From NCBI RefSeq assembly GCF_002775205.1, contig NC_036456.1, positions 10,381,463 through 10,445,462 on the forward strand: a DNA stretch of 64,000 nucleotides. Direction: 5' to 3'. Source of the stretch: Xiphophorus maculatus (lineage: Eukaryota; Chordata; Actinopteri; Cyprinodontiformes; Poeciliidae). The translations under genes and the position numbers were made by a program. Of this stretch, positions 1 to 12,290 are shown in pieces (position 1 is the first letter of the stretch; the number at the start of each line of letters is the position of its first letter). The notes under the pieces were generated by a model that saw nothing but the letters and a program-made list of their open reading frames with translations, searched no databases and was not told the DNA's origin.

Positions 1-168
1 AGGTGGGCAGAGTACCCAAAGATTTTACTCAAGAGTAGCAATACTTCATAATGAAATTACTCAAGTAAAAAGAAAAAGTACAGCATAGTAAAAATACTCC
101 TAAAAAGTAAAATTTTTTTCAAAAAAGTTACTCAATTAAATGTAACTAGTTACTATCAAACTCTAGTG
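1..168. mobile_element. Terminal part of a non-autonomous DNA transposon (hAT-like)
   Basis: The first bases carry the AGGTGGGCAGAGTACCC start, followed by repeated variants of ACTCAAGTAAAAGTA and ending near 'gttactatcaaactctag'. This composition matches a very common teleost repeat whose ends resemble hAT elements. The left end coincides with the window edge, so the full element and its target-site duplication cannot be seen. It lies in svep1 intron 1. The family assignment is from memory. Confidence 0.5.
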
Positions 169-869
169 ATCCTTTTCCACTGGACGTATACAAGAAACTT
201 TCACAGGCCTCATTTTACCTGAGAGACAATATTTTGTAAAATGAAACTTCATGTTTTGAGTGTAATACGTCAAAGCTGACGGAAAGGACGCTCCACTTCC
301 TGAAAGGTCTGCAGGGGATTAGGTGACAAAAAGGAGTCAAAGGAGGAGAAATGAGGTCAGTTCACTGGGAGAGGATGTGGGTTTCATAACCCACTCATCA
401 GTATTTATTTAATCCTGGTTGCAGAAATAAATAGCTAATGGATTTGGCAAGAACCTCAATGAAAACATGACTGATAACTGACCCCCCCTCTGAAACGTCA
501 CATAGATGTTTTACATGCTAGAAAACCAAAGCTTAGTTCACTACTGTTTAGTAGAAAACTAGGCACATACTGTATGTCACTGCTTAACCCATAAAAACTG
601 TTTTATTAGATAATATGCCAACATAATATGATCACAATATTAGTATTAAATTATTAAACCCAATTTCTCCACTCTTCTCTATTTCAGCTGTGTGTAACAG
701 TGTTACCCTTCATCCTATTGGTCACTGTGCTCTGAAAGGTGAAGCATTTACTCCAATGGGCTGAATATCTTATTAACATGCCAAGTGTGAGGTCCTAACA
801 CTTTGAAAAAAATAAACGATTTGTGCATTCCACTTTGTTGTGATATTAATTTTAAGAAAACTATTATGC

Positions 870-1745
870 TCAAGCATCTACTGTGTCCTGCAAAAGCATT
901 TATATACCTTTAATGTGTCATGTTGCAAACACAAACCTCTATGAACCTCATTGGGCTTTTGTTACAGACAAAACAGTGACATACAAACAAGAAATCAAAG
1001 AAAATATATAAATTTATTTTTCAGAAACAAACATTAGTGCATAGATAGTGTATTAAAAACCAAGGAACACGTCAGATGGGGCAGGGATAAAGTTATGGAG
1101 GACTTTAAAGAAGGGTTTGGTTATAAAACAAGCTTTAAACATTTATTGTTCCACAGTCAGGAAATGAAAGAATATGGCAAAACCGCAAACCTACCAAGAC
1201 ATTAACATCCACCTAAATTGACAAACGAGACAAGAAAAGTATCCAAAAGGCTTATAGTAATCCTAATGATCCAAAACTTCAGTGGGATTATCTAAAGACA
1301 GGATAACTATTGGTTGTGCACTCCACTAACCTGGCCTTTACAGAAGAGCAGCAAGAAGAAAAACCTATTACTCAAAGAAAACCATAAGCACAAGAGAAAA
1401 GTGCGACACAGAACCAGCATTGAACTGTTTGGCCAATATAGAACAGCTACAAGGGAAAGATTAAGATCAAAGCATATTAATGCCTCCAAATGGTCTAGTC
1501 AAAGTCCTGATCTAAAACCAACTGAGAATTTTATAAGAGTTGCATTGCTATTCAGGCATTATCCATTCAATCTGATTGATGTTGAGCAAAGATTGTTCTG
1601 AATGGCCCAACACGTTCTCTCTAGATGCACAAACTGGAGAGAAACACAAAGACTTACAGCTGCAAGCAAAGCAAAAGATGGTCCCACAAGCACTGGGTGT
1701 TACATTTTCAGACTTTTGCTTACACAACTTGGCTTTGATCATGTA
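870..1745 (+). mobile_element. Degenerate Tc1-family transposon with internal deletion
   Basis: The segment follows the layout of the common fish Tc1 element: AT-rich terminal part, the 'accaaggaacacg...gggataaagtt' start region, the helix-turn-helix-encoding part, then the transposase C-terminal part. Near 1,425-1,540 one open stretch runs from a FGQ motif directly into RSKHI and SQSPDLKPTEN, so the central catalytic region between them is deleted. The stretch carries SPDLKPTEN where intact Tc1 transposases have SPDLNPIEN. Stops and frameshifts elsewhere make it inactive. Confidence 0.8.
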
Positions 1746-2789
1746 GAACCCTATTAAAACAGCTGATATTTGTGTTTTTAATGTAAAATATGTGAAAGAG
1801 GTTCAGGGCACTGTAGCTTTAACAGTCCATGACGTGACCTTTCTGACTTTCCTGCAGCTGCTGCATACACTGTGTGCATGAACGTTTGTAGAAATAAAGA
1901 GCATGAACACACATCTTTGAAAGATTAAGGGAAGAATAGCCACTTGCAGAACAAACTTCTACTAATTTATTTCCTAAAAGTACTCTGGTTGTCCTAACAG
2001 GAAGTTTCTTTGATCCAGTGATTGTAAATGTATCCAAGGGCAAACTAACGTCCGCTACAAGCTGGAGTCAAGCAGCCGTACAGCTTACCACTCTGAAACA
2101 AGACTGGGAGCAATCATGTTCAACCGCTTCCCCCTCATTTTCCAGTCTATCTTTCATCTTTGCTTTTCACGCCCTGCCGTCTTATGAAACTGTGAAGACA
2201 GATTGACATCGAGACACGGCTGGTTTAGCCAACTGTTTTTCCATTGCCAAAACCAGGTTTGACTGAAGAAAGCAAGTAAGGGTTCACTTGGCAGCTCATG
2301 ATGGCGGAGATTTCTGACAAGCAAGAAGAGATGAGATAAAACGTTCTGTCCTATTTTATAGTAAAAAAAAAAAGTTCTCAAATCAATGTTTCATAAAAAG
2401 CAACAGCTGTGAACTGTGGATATACAAGATTGTTGGCTACCATTTGAAAAACATGGAAAATTATGAGCATTTTTGCATTGCAAATACACAATACACAATA
2501 TTATTGAGAAACCCTTTCAAATGGTTAAAATTCAGGTGTCTTAACTGGATTTGGGGAGGAGCTCAGTAACTTAAAGGGTCGTTTTGCGATAAAAAAAAAC
2601 ACAATTAGAGGTGTCAGTACACGGTGAAATCTACTACAAATGTTAGAAACTGCTCCGAGAAGTGGTAGATCACATAAAATCACATAGTGGGGAAAGAACA
2701 TGCTGAAAGGCCCCCAGTGTTCAGAAATCTCCACCTGTCTGTGAATCACACTTCTCCATTGGGTGGGAATCCCATGACTGAGTCTGGGT

Positions 2790-3275
2790 TTGAGGTCTCC
2801 AATGAATGGGACTTGTGGTGATACAATTAGACCAATATAAAGTTTGGTGGAGGGATGGTTGTGGTGAGGGCTTGTTTTACAGGTTTTGGGCTTGGACCCT
2901 TAATTCCATTGAAGGAAACTCTAGAGCGTCTCTCCTTATATTCTGCAGCATTTAGACGATCAATGCTCCCAATTAGGTTTGAACAGCTTGGCGATGGTCC
3001 ACTCCAACATTTTCTAAGCAGGGTACATAAGAATAAATAACACTGATTGGTTGGTTGAGCATAAGCTTGACTGGCCTGCACAGAGACTTGATCTCAACCA
3101 AACTGGGAATGATTAGAGCAAAATCTAAACGTCAGACCAACTCATACAACAACAGCTCCTGACCTCACTAATGTGGAGGAATTGTGAAATACTCCAAAAA
3201 ACACTCTTAACGTTTGTAGAAAATCTTTCCAGAAGAGTTGAAACTGCTATAGTGGCAAAAGGTTGAAAGCTTTGA
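2790..3275 (+). mobile_element. Tc1-like transposase remnant (second subfamily)
   Basis: The segment encodes scattered pieces such as VVVRACFTGFGLGPLIPLKETL, a degraded catalytic loop, then DNA matching 'gacctcactaatg' and 'ccagaagagttgaaactgctatagtggcaaaaggttg', the usual C-terminal end of this Tc1 subfamily. Frames are interrupted throughout. A short fragment of the same subfamily recurs at 54,575-54,675. Confidence 0.7.
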
Positions 3276-3367
3276 AACTTTATTTTGGGAATGGGTTGTC
3301 ATGGGGTAGAGAAAGTGCCCCATTTACTGAGGCCATTTGTCCTCCAACCAGCAGACTAGAGGTTTGA

Positions 3368-3475
3368 CTTGAGGTAAGGTAATTGTATTTATATAGCACA
3401 TTTTCAGCAACAAGGTTTCGTGTAAAACAAAGTGCTTTACACGAATTAGAAGGAAATGCAACAAAACAGCAAACC
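3368..3475 (-). repeat. LINE-like 3' tail repeat (copy 1)
   Basis: On the minus strand this reads as a variant of '...aaagcactttg...ttgctgaaaatgtgctatataaata'. The same tail occurs at 36,885-37,018 (plus) and 50,055-50,420 (minus), where it ends in ATTGATTGATT repeats. It interrupts or abuts the reverse-transcriptase fragment to its right. Confidence 0.6.
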
Positions 3476-3489
3476 AAAGGAAAGAGGAA

Positions 3490-4017
3490 AAGAACAAAAA
3501 AGAAAGAAAACCCATTTCAGCCGCTTGTATCCGTGACCTCATTCTTTCGGTCATGACCCAAAGCTCATGACTATAGATGAGGTTAGGAACGGAGATCGAC
3601 CGGTAAATCGAGAGCTTTGCTTTTTGACTTGGCTCTCTCTTCACCACGATGGACCGGTACAGCGCCCGCTTCACTGCAGACGCTGCGCCAATCCGCCCGT
3701 CGATCTCCCGCTATTTTCTTCCCTCATTTGTGAACAAGATCCCGAGATACTTAAACTCCTCCACTTGGAGCAGGACATCCCCAACCCCGACCCGGAGAAG
3801 GCACTCTATCCTTTTCCAGCTCGAGACCATGGCCTCGGATTTGGAGGCACTGAACCTCATCCCGGCTGCTTCACACTCGGCTGCGAACCGTTCCAGTTAG
3901 AGCTGCAGATCACGACCCGATGAAGCCAACAGGACCACATCATCCGCAAAAAGCAGAGATGTGATCCTAAGGCCACCAAAACGGATCCCCTCAACACCTT
4001 GGCTGCGCCTCAAACCT
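3490..4017 (-). pseudogene. Broken non-LTR retrotransposon (LINE) reverse-transcriptase fragment
   Basis: Read on the minus strand, the segment starts with an LFADDVVLLASSGRDLQL-type peptide. FADD at about 3,938-3,950 is the catalytic YXDD-type motif of LINE reverse transcriptases. It continues through a cysteine-containing ERFAAECEAAGM region to ALYRSIVVKRE, KAKLSIYRSI and MRSRIQAAEM. An in-frame stop falls directly after LQL and frame changes follow. The coding match ends abruptly near 3,490, where unrelated DNA begins. The segment is GC-richer than the surrounding intron, consistent with a more recent insertion. The exact LINE clade (RTE/Rex-like versus others) is uncertain. Confidence 0.8.
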
Positions 4018-7000
4018 GTCCCTCACTTGTATATTTTTTATTGATTTTCAATCCAAGGAAGACCAGCTTGTGTGAGTCAAGTTCAAGCAACTCAATAAAT
4101 CTATCAAAAGTGATGAAAACAGTAGAATTTGAGTACATCAAGAACATGAGGGACTCTTTGGAGTAAATATGTGAATCAAAGAGGTGCCTAGTAAACAAGA
4201 AGTAGACATTTATTTCAGGCAATAGGTCTACTGTTAGGTCTCATGTATTTGTAAATGATAAACTTGTGAAAAGAAAAATAAAGTGAGTGAAGTTGGTGAT
4301 AATTTTAGCAACAGCATTGTGAATGACATTTTGAGAAACTGGATCTCTGTGCAAAACTTTAAGTTATTAGCCAGATGTCCAGAAATGTGAAAGAAGAAAC
4401 TATCACACTCTTCAGTCTTTCCACTTTAACCTTTCAGGAGTGCAAACAGCTACAGAATAAGGCTGACCAATATTTCTCAAAGAATATTAAGTAAAGATTG
4501 TTGAACTCAGAACTCCTCTTAATTCAACTTACATGTTTTTGGCTCAGAAAACAATAAAACATCCTCTCATGAGCATCTAAAAACAGTGAAAATATTTGCA
4601 GCAACAAACAATCACAGTGTCCTGAACCTCACCAGAAGATTAATTAATTAATACACCTTGATAATAACTGAAGCACACTGCCAAAATCCCACAAGATATT
4701 TTAAAGAAAATGTAAAATGCAGGTCCTAGCAAATGTACGTTGCCTCATATGACTCCAACAAAGCACCTCTGGGGCGTATTAGAGAAAGAAAGCACAGTAA
4801 CGCTACACATCAGGCAGACAGAGCTGATAAAAAAAAAAGCTTCTGTGAAGGAAGGCCAAGTATTTCTTAAGATATTTGTGCAACGCTGGCATTCCCCAAG
4901 CTCTGCAGGACTGGGGCTGTTAGAACAAAACACTTTTTGGATGGTTAAAAAAAAATCTATTTCAGATTTTAACTCTGCTTTTCATGCATCACTTCCTTTC
5001 TGGGCCAAAACTGATGAGGATTTAGTCATGTTAGCTTTAGCAGAGATGGAAATCCTGTTTATAATTTGTACTCTTTATGGGATATAGTTTTTTTATCATT
5101 ATTATTATTAATCAAGGTAAAACTATAAAATGTGGATTCCAGCACAAACACATAAAAACAGCTGCTTTACTATTACTAATCAATGACAGAAAGATAAATT
5201 ATCTATGAATTTCACCACACATATATTGTATATTTGCATTGATAAAGTTGTTGCTTGTTAGGAAAATGGGTTTGGTTGATGCAGCTACTACTAAAACTTT
5301 TTTATAGACAATTTAATCTGAAATGTTACTTTTAGATCTTAGTTGTTAGTTTTGTGGGTATTCTGTTGCTACTTTCCAACTCCCTTCGACTTGGGCATTG
5401 AATATTACCAGAATAAAAACATGAATGTAACCTTTTCCTGGATTAAAGGCTGCACAGTTTTACAGCTTTGGCACAACACACACATTAGACACATACAGTA
5501 TTTTACCAAAATACCTGACTGACAGTCCTGCTGTATTACAGCAATAAACATTATTTTCATCTACTGATGAATGTTTTAGCTTTTTCCAGGATAACGTGTT
5601 GGGCATTATTATCCACTTATAGGTAACTTTATACAAAAGCTGCCCCTGGAAAATTTAAGTTTTGTTTTTTTTATTAAACTAAGTTTGTTTCTGAGAGTAA
5701 ATGGAAGCCATTTATCAAAAGATTATTTGGTTTATAAAAAGGATTTCTACAAATAAGTCATGCTTTTATTTTTAAGAAATTAATTTTAAAAATTGGCACG
5801 TTGAAAATAACATCCTTTTCAATATAAAATGGAAAACGTTTTATTACCGTCATTGCAGTGTTTTGGATATTTCCGCTGGTATTTTGATGATTAATCTTTA
5901 GTGATGAGCTCCAAGTCTTTGAGGGTGGAAGGACTCTTTACCATCACCATAATATTTTGTTTTCTCCAGTGATTCTCTTTTAGATCCACATTGTTGACTC
6001 TCAATGGGTCAAACTAAAATGTTGGTACTACTTCCAGCCAGAAGAAACATGTTGATTAAACTAAAATAATACATTAAACCTAAACCTGACAGGGGTATGG
6101 ATAATTTGGCCTTAAAAGTTTATTATTAACATTGGTGCTGTTCTTTTCACATTTTCACAGTTTAATTTTTTTTTACAGTATTCAGTTATTCTTACTCACT
6201 TTGGGGATGTGTTTGACCCACTCTGATTATGATCAGGGGTCATAATCAGGTCAAACGTCCCAAAGACAGACAATAACTACAACTGATGTAACTGAAATTT
6301 CCATAAAAATAATAAAAATTTAGATTATGGGAGTGTAAAACTGTTAAAAATTGAAAGTAGCAAGGGACAAAATGTTACCTTTTGGGTATGAAATGGATGT
6401 AAGAAGAGTCTGTATACTCAAAAATATTATAGTCAAGCTTTCAGACACCTTAAACGTTAAATTCAAGTTAATAAATCAAGCCCACTACATCCTAACAAGC
6501 CTGTTTAAGTCAGAAATTGCACTGGAACCTCTATTTGTTGAAGCTTTAAACCCACTGAGTGATGAATCTGGTGAGACAAGAGTCAGCTGTCAGACAGACA
6601 GACGGGTGAGAATGAGACAGACAGAAATAAAGAGAGTTGGAGGAGAGCCTTGTCTCTACATGCATGGCTGGTGGAAAAATGTCTCTCTTAATGAATCCCA
6701 GCTCTCTGCAGCCCTCAGAACAGCCAAGGGAATAAAATACGGTATAACATTATGATTACACTGCAATTATCAATTATGCTTTCTCTTTCATACTTGGGCC
6801 ATTTCTTTTTGCACAGATGCGCAAACTCACGCTTCTCAGATGTTAGCATGTATGTTTGCACTTCTATTTTTTTTTTTAAATGGACAAATAGATGTAAAAT
6901 CTCCATTTTAATAGCAGCGTGATGCTGCAGCAGTGCAGTTTAGTTGGTTAAAGGTGAGAGCAGCTTCCCCTTGTCAGAGCTAGCTGACCTACCTTCTCTG

Positions 7001-8068
7001 TGACTAATGGAAAAGAAACACACTTTTCCCCCCTTTTTTATTCCCATCCAGACAGGCAATTAAGTATACCTCAGATTAGATAATAAATCAAAGAGAGCCT
7101 AGGATTTTTTTTTTTAGTTTTTTGACCGTATAAAGAGATGTAGCAAACACCAAGCTGAATCTGTAGGTAGAAAGGTGCTCCTGGAGCCCAATTAACATTA
7201 CGCATCTAGGTCTGAATCTGCCAGGCTCATTTATCTTCATTTTAAAAAACTGTCAGCTCTGCTGCTAGTCAGCCTGAGCCTTACATTGAATGTGCTACAA
7301 AAGAAATAAAGGACTCAAATGTTTTGATTTCAAAGATGCAAAGAAAAGTGCATCATTACTTTTTTTAAATTATCTTGTTAAACCTGAATGTACACAACTA
7401 AAGAGCTCTAGAGCATATTCAGACTACTAATAGATCAGTTTGTAAAAAGCCTAAAACAATAAGGTGTTTCCAATAAATAACAAGAAACACAAGCTTGACC
7501 AAAAAGGTTTTTTCCTCATTGAGGTTGAGATGCTGGGACACAGCCAGCTGTCTGCTTCTCAGCACCTGAGGAAGGATGTAAACCTGCCCTGAGGGCCAAG
7601 CTTTCACTACTTAACTGGAGGATTTAATCCAGTGGTATTAGTTGGAACAAGTACCTGCTGAAGGAAAGCTTACCCACACTAAAAGTAAAAACCGTTTCAC
7701 ATTTCAGACAGCTTGGACTCCCTGATGTGTCACTGATTTTCCCTTCATCCAGCTATTAGAAAGAAAACTATTTACCTCTTCCAAAAGCTGAATTTTTGGG
7801 GAATTTGCAGATCAGAAGCGTGAACTGGGTGGTGTTTATAGAGGAGTAGCCACCATACAACACCGGGGCCGCTTTTACAGCAGAGAGAGTTTGGACTGGA
7901 CAGCTTGGATGCCCAGAGTTTGAGACCGCTCATATCCCCACCCCAAATGAAACAGACTAACACTGTCACCACATAATATAGCAAAAAATACCTTAATTTT
8001 ATTTTCACTTTGAAAAAATAAAGAACTTTCCATCTCTTAGGTGACAGTCCTTGACTTCCACTGACTTT

Positions 8069-8395
8069 CAAAAGTATTCACACTTCTTTAGCATTTAGCC
8101 AAATTACAACCATAAACCTAAGTGTATTTCATTTAGATTTGATTTGATTGGTCAACACAAATGGTGCACAATTAAAATATGATCAAAAATATATCCCGAC
8201 AGATCTTGGTTCAAGTCGTGATCTGAAAACAGAAAGAATCTGGTACAACTGCAAACATGCAGAGACCTGGTCATTAAACCGAAAGGCAGGAAAAGCAGAG
8301 AACAGCATCAGAGAAGCAGCTGTGGTAACTCTGGAGGAGCTGCAGAGAGCCACAGCTCAGGAGGGAGCATATTTATTTGCACTTCAGGTTAAACT
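8069..8395 (+). mobile_element. Tc1-family transposon fragment (5' half)
   Basis: It begins with 'caaaagtattcacacttctttagc', continues with the AT-rich terminal region ('gtatttcatttagatttgatttgattggtcaacac'), jumps to the 'aaagaatctggtacaactgcaaac' segment, and ends with 'taactctggaggagctgcagagagccacagctcagg'. These are the canonical left-end and DNA-binding-domain regions of the fish Tc1 element. Internal sequence is missing. Confidence 0.75.
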
Positions 8396-8977
8396 CAGGA
8401 CCCAGCCTCCCAGCAGCCCAGGATTCCCACAAAACCGTGGCAGCAATGTCGCCCAGCAGCAAGCAGGACAGACCCTCCCATTTTCCCCTCAGGGACCACA
8501 ATGCTGGGCATTGAATTGAGTTTCTATTAAATCATTAGGTCAATTATGGGAAGGGAAACGCTTAAGATTTCTATTTGTAAATAATTTAAAAAATAACCGA
8601 TTTTTCTTCAACTTCACAAGTATAAATTCATCTACGTTCAACCGGCTCATGTTGATAAAATGTGAAAACTTTCAAGACATAGGAATACATTTTGCAAGGC
8701 ACAGTAGTCCATCTCTAGTCATTTATTCTCCTAAATTCAGTTTTTGTTCATACATGCATTTTTTTTTGCCTGTTGTCTTGCTCCTTCAGGTATTTTCATC
8801 TCTGGAAAGCCCTGAACAATTACCCAGCAAGCAGCTTCCCCTCACCGTCTGCTGCTGTGTAATTTAGAGGAAGCTGCAACAGCAAAGCCATGCAGGGCCT
8901 CATTAACATCAACCTTTCCAGACCACAATCATTCCTTACACGTGTAGACATACACATACACACATTAGTCTACAGGC

Positions 8978-9000
8978 TGACACACACACACACACACACA
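8978..9000. repeat. (CA)n microsatellite
   Basis: A short uninterrupted run of CA dinucleotides lies about 100 bases beyond the svep1 exon 1 donor, within the intron. Confidence 0.9.
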
Positions 9001-9097
9001 GACGGCACAAAAGGGGAATACATTCAGGAGAGCGAACATGGCTCTCCAAATGAGAACAACTCAATTATCTGGATTTTCTCCTAATAATCGGACTTAC

Positions 9098-9628
9098 CGC
9101 TGCCCTCTGGAAGGCTCCTTTGGTGTAGGTGCCTCCTCCTCTGTAGTTGATGGAGGGGATCTCCTGGTTGAACAGGGAGCACTTGTGTTGGTGGGACTTG
9201 GGCGCCGAGATGTGGTCCACCCTCGTAACCACGTGGGTCTTGGACGAGAAGGTCACCAGCGCCACTCGTGTGTTCTCCGGTGCCACGGGGAAGTCGGACA
9301 GCATCTTGCGGATGAACCTGAGCTCGCTCTGGAAGTTGTTGGACCCTACGCTCGAGGACTCGTCCACCAGAAAGACGAGGTCCAAACAGGCGCTTTTCTC
9401 CCGCAGCTCGCGGACGTTTTGCTTGAACGCCTGTCCGAGACGCTCTACCTTGCTCTCAGCGCTTTCCGACAGGTTGCCGGACGGCATCGGGGCAGACATC
9501 TGTCTGGACCTTCGAGACTGCTGCCGCCGCTGAGACTGCTGGACGGCCGGCCCGGCTGAAGTCCATACATCCAAGATGCACAAGACAAGAAAACAAGCAG
9601 TGGATGGTGCTGCTAAAGAGCGAAACAT
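9098..9628 (-). CDS. svep1: SVEP1 first coding exon (signal peptide plus start of VWA domain), partial gene
   Basis: This exon encodes the first 177 residues of SVEP1, a very large secreted matrix protein (VWA, sushi, EGF, pentraxin domains) involved in cell adhesion and lymphatic and vascular development. Translation from 9,628 gives a hydrophobic signal peptide (about residues 9-25), a basic Gln/Ser/Arg-rich linker with an N-glycosylation sequon at N52, then KVERLGQAF and [15 protein letters not shown]89, S91 and S93 form the DxSxS metal-binding motif of a VWA domain. [15 protein letters not shown] and [13 protein letters not shown] match vertebrate SVEP1 much better than matrilins or collagens. 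The exon ends at a GTAAG donor read on the minus strand (GT at 9,096-9,097). An in-frame upstream ATG exists at 9,724, but 9,628 directly precedes the signal peptide and has A at -3. The rest of the gene lies left of the window. Confidence 0.93.
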
Positions 9629-10490
9629 AGTGTCGATCAGCCCAGCACCTGGACTGAAGCCTTTTTTGAATAAAGAAAAGAAGGTAAAACGTAGACTGTC
9701 TTTTCTGGAGCAGTCAGTGACCATAAACGTATCCTTTCACGTCAGCAGTCCGCAGGATAACTCAGTTCAGAGTTCCTTAAAAGCATCGCAAGAAGAGGAT
9801 GAAGATTCTCTCATTCAAAATGCGGTTCTTTCATCTGCTTCTCTCATGAAAGAACGAAAGAAAACGCGTCTCTCCTGCAGTCCGATAAATAAATATATCT
9901 TTGCCCTTGCTCTTTGTACAGTCTCTACGTTGAAACGTGCTATTTTCGTTTTTCCAGGGAGTCAATACTCCTTTATCTGTCCTCCTGCGTGGCTGTCAAT
10001 CACCTATCTGCTCTGTGTGTAGGATCCAGAACCCCCCTGAATGCCTCTCCAGTCCCAGTCTGCAGCCCCTCAGGCTCCTGTTCGTCTGTGTGACGCTCCT
10101 GCCTGCACCGTCGGCCGAGCTCAGAGTGCTTGTCCCCCTCTTCTCCCCAAATCATTTAAAACACACACAAACAGAGGAGGAGGAGGGCGAAGGGAAGGAG
10201 GGAGGACAAAAGTTAAGAGAGGTTGAGAGGAAAAAAGGGGGCAGTCCAGCCGTGGCGTAAAGTCATTTTTTCCCCTTCATCTCTCCTCCTCTTTTCCTCC
10301 CACCTCCCCCTCTTTCCCTATCTCTTTCTGTCCCTCCTGTCCCCCTCCTCCTACTTGTCTCTCTGCCGGTATTTGTCAATCTCTCTCATCCAGACGGTGG
10401 ACGGAGGCTTCATGTCAGCGCGGCAACTCGCCTGTCAGGCAGTCAGCATTCCAGAGGAAACTCATCAGCAACAGGCGCTGTGATCATCTC
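9629..10490 (-). promoter_or_regulatory. svep1: svep1 5' UTR and probable promoter region
   Basis: This stretch lies immediately upstream of the svep1 start codon. It is less AT-rich than the surrounding DNA, has scattered CpGs, and contains a long pyrimidine-rich tract on the plus strand (about 10,265-10,370). No TATA box is obvious at a defined position and the transcription start cannot be placed. Open frames here (9,576-10,022 and 9,937-10,260, plus strand) show no family resemblance and look like chance. Confidence 0.4.
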
Positions 10491-10849
10491 CATATGTCCA
10501 CACTTTCACACATCAGACTGGTGGCATCCGACGAAGATCAAGCACACCGAGGAGGGAAAGTGGAGAAGCGGTCTGATCAAACACATCTAGGGAAACTCTA
10601 CCAGACACGAGGTTTAGTACTTGGGAAGAAAGAATTTGGATCTCTGTCCAGCCATATCTCTGCTTATATCTTGTTCAACACATCAAGCTAGACGACACAC
10701 TATCCTTCCTGTACTCTGGATTTGTCTGGTTTTTCACACACAGTCAGTCAGTCTCCCAAGTCGCTTTCTTTCTACCTCTGTAGTTCTGTTTTTCCTGGGT
10801 GATTTTTATCTGTAACCAAAACAAAGGCAGACGGCATTACACTGTGCCT

Positions 10850-11470
10850 ATTAAAGCAAAAACTTGGGTTTTATTGTAAAGAGCTCTTTTGTCATAAAGC
10901 TGTGGGGAATTGTAAAGTGGAAAGAGTCTTTTTGGTACAAATTTACCAGCTTTCCACATCTAGAGCCTGAAATATGTCCCAATTCCTTTCTATAAAGTAG
11001 CTCAAACTCAGTCAAATTGAATGTAGAGGGATGTCTGTTCAAGTCTTACCACTATGTTTAAGGAAGAGTCTCAAGTTCAGAGGTTTTTCCTCCAGGATCG
11101 TTCTGTGTTTATCTCCGGTCACCTTCAAGTTTGCTCTGACTGGCTTCCCTGTTCCTGGTGAAGGAAATCAGCTGCACAGCATGATGTGGTCACCACTGTG
11201 TTTCACAGTGGGCATGGTGTGTTTTTCTGTCCCCCTCATCTGATAAGAAAAGTTTCTTCCACACAGGCACTGCCCTTTGAGGCTTGTGACAAACTTAATG
11301 GGACTTTTGTTGACTTTCTTTCATCAGATGTTTTCTTTCTTGCTACTCTTCCCTAAAGATTAGTAACTGGCAAATTTTTCCATCCAAGTTGTGGAGCTCT
11401 GCAGCTCCTCCAGAGTTATTATGGGCCTCTAAACCAGCCTGGCAGTTTAGGAAGATGATCATGTCTTGGT
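10850..11470 (-). mobile_element. Degenerate Tc1-family transposon (reverse orientation)
   Basis: The plus strand shows the reverse complement of Tc1: 'gctttccacatctagag', 'aactcagtcaaattgaatgtagagg', 'gaagagtctcaagttcagaggttt', 'cacagcatgatgtgg...tgtttcacagtgggcatggtgtg', and 'ctctgcagctcctccagagttattatgggcctc'. This covers most of the transposase region from C-terminus to helix-turn-helix. The many substitutions mean it is not functional. Confidence 0.8.
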
Positions 11471-11559
11471 TGGTAAGTAAGTTATGAAAATGCAAGATGG
11501 GTAAAATTGTAAAAATGTTTGCATACCGGTGGTTCTACCTGAGAAAGCGATTATGAAAA

Positions 11560-12290
11560 TATGTGATGAAGCCCTAAATCTCTTTGGCCACACAGCAGGT
11601 TTTGATTCCTCAATTCAGATTTTTTTATTTTTCATAGGTTCATACCGCCAATAAAACCCGACCACAATGAGACTTCTGTGTGAACGGCTTACAACCCTAC
11701 GGCGATCTGCACAGAAGAATTATGGATTTTAAAAAGAAGTTTATTCAGCAATGGGAGCCAGAAATATTGTCACAAGACCAGGAAGGGAGCTAATAAAAAT
11801 AAAGCACAACTAATCACAGCCTAATGACTAACTAATGGCCGTTTCTGGAGCATTGTCTGCAACATCTGTAGAGAAGTTTAATTGGACGTGTAGTCAGAGC
11901 CAAGAAGTAGTGGGATTGTGTTTTGATGTGCTTGAGTGACACAAACTTCTTTCATAAGTTCAAATTATAAATTTCAGCCATTGTTTATGTCTGGATTTAC
12001 TGAGTCTACCTTCTGCTGGCGCAGCATGACGCATGTCTCACATCAATAACATGAAAGTCGCATAAAATGCAACATGAGCATTCAGACTACGGACGCTTTG
12101 AAAAACAATCTGATGTGCGATTTAGCACCATATGTGGAAGTGGCACCAATCGTTGACCTACTGGGTGAAAAGATCGGAATTGGGCCATTCAGACTGCCAT
12201 AAAAAAGTCAGATATAGGTGCCCTACAGGCAAAAGGAAAATGTATTTGGGTCACATTTGCTTGCTGTGTGAACGTAGCCATTGTTTCTAA
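11560..12290. repeat. Interspersed repeat, probably a non-autonomous DNA transposon
   Basis: The segment contains phrases typical of a widespread teleost MITE: 'tgtgtgaacggctta', 'gcatgacgcatgtctcacatc', 'attcagactgccataaaaaagtcagatat' and 'tgggtcacatttgcttgctgtgtgaacgtagcc'. A diverged related stretch lies at 32,605-32,725. Exact ends and superfamily are uncertain. Confidence 0.45.

Larger units (their letters stand above)
1..9097 (-). other. svep1: svep1 intron 1 (partial), repeat-rich
   Basis: The svep1 first coding exon ends in a canonical donor at 9,096-9,097 (minus strand). I could not find the next expected VWA segment, containing a STKVVFLITDG-type strand, anywhere further left. The whole 9 kb therefore reads as intron, continuing beyond the window. 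It is AT-rich and contains the transposon pieces listed separately. Between about 4,240 and 8,060 I see nothing coding. A weak Tc1-like trace (a HLWGVLEKE-type peptide) lies near 4,760-4,800, and an imperfect hairpin lies at 6,183-6,279. Confidence 0.7.

Noticed and set aside
4740..5087. 115-codon plus-strand open frame
   Set aside because: Only the HLWGVLEKE stretch resembles Tc1 transposase; the rest is AT-rich noise and there is no complete element.
9098..9628. Assignment as matrilin, collagen or another VWA protein
   Set aside because: The [20 protein letters not shown] and [13 protein letters not shown] stretches match SVEP1 specifically.
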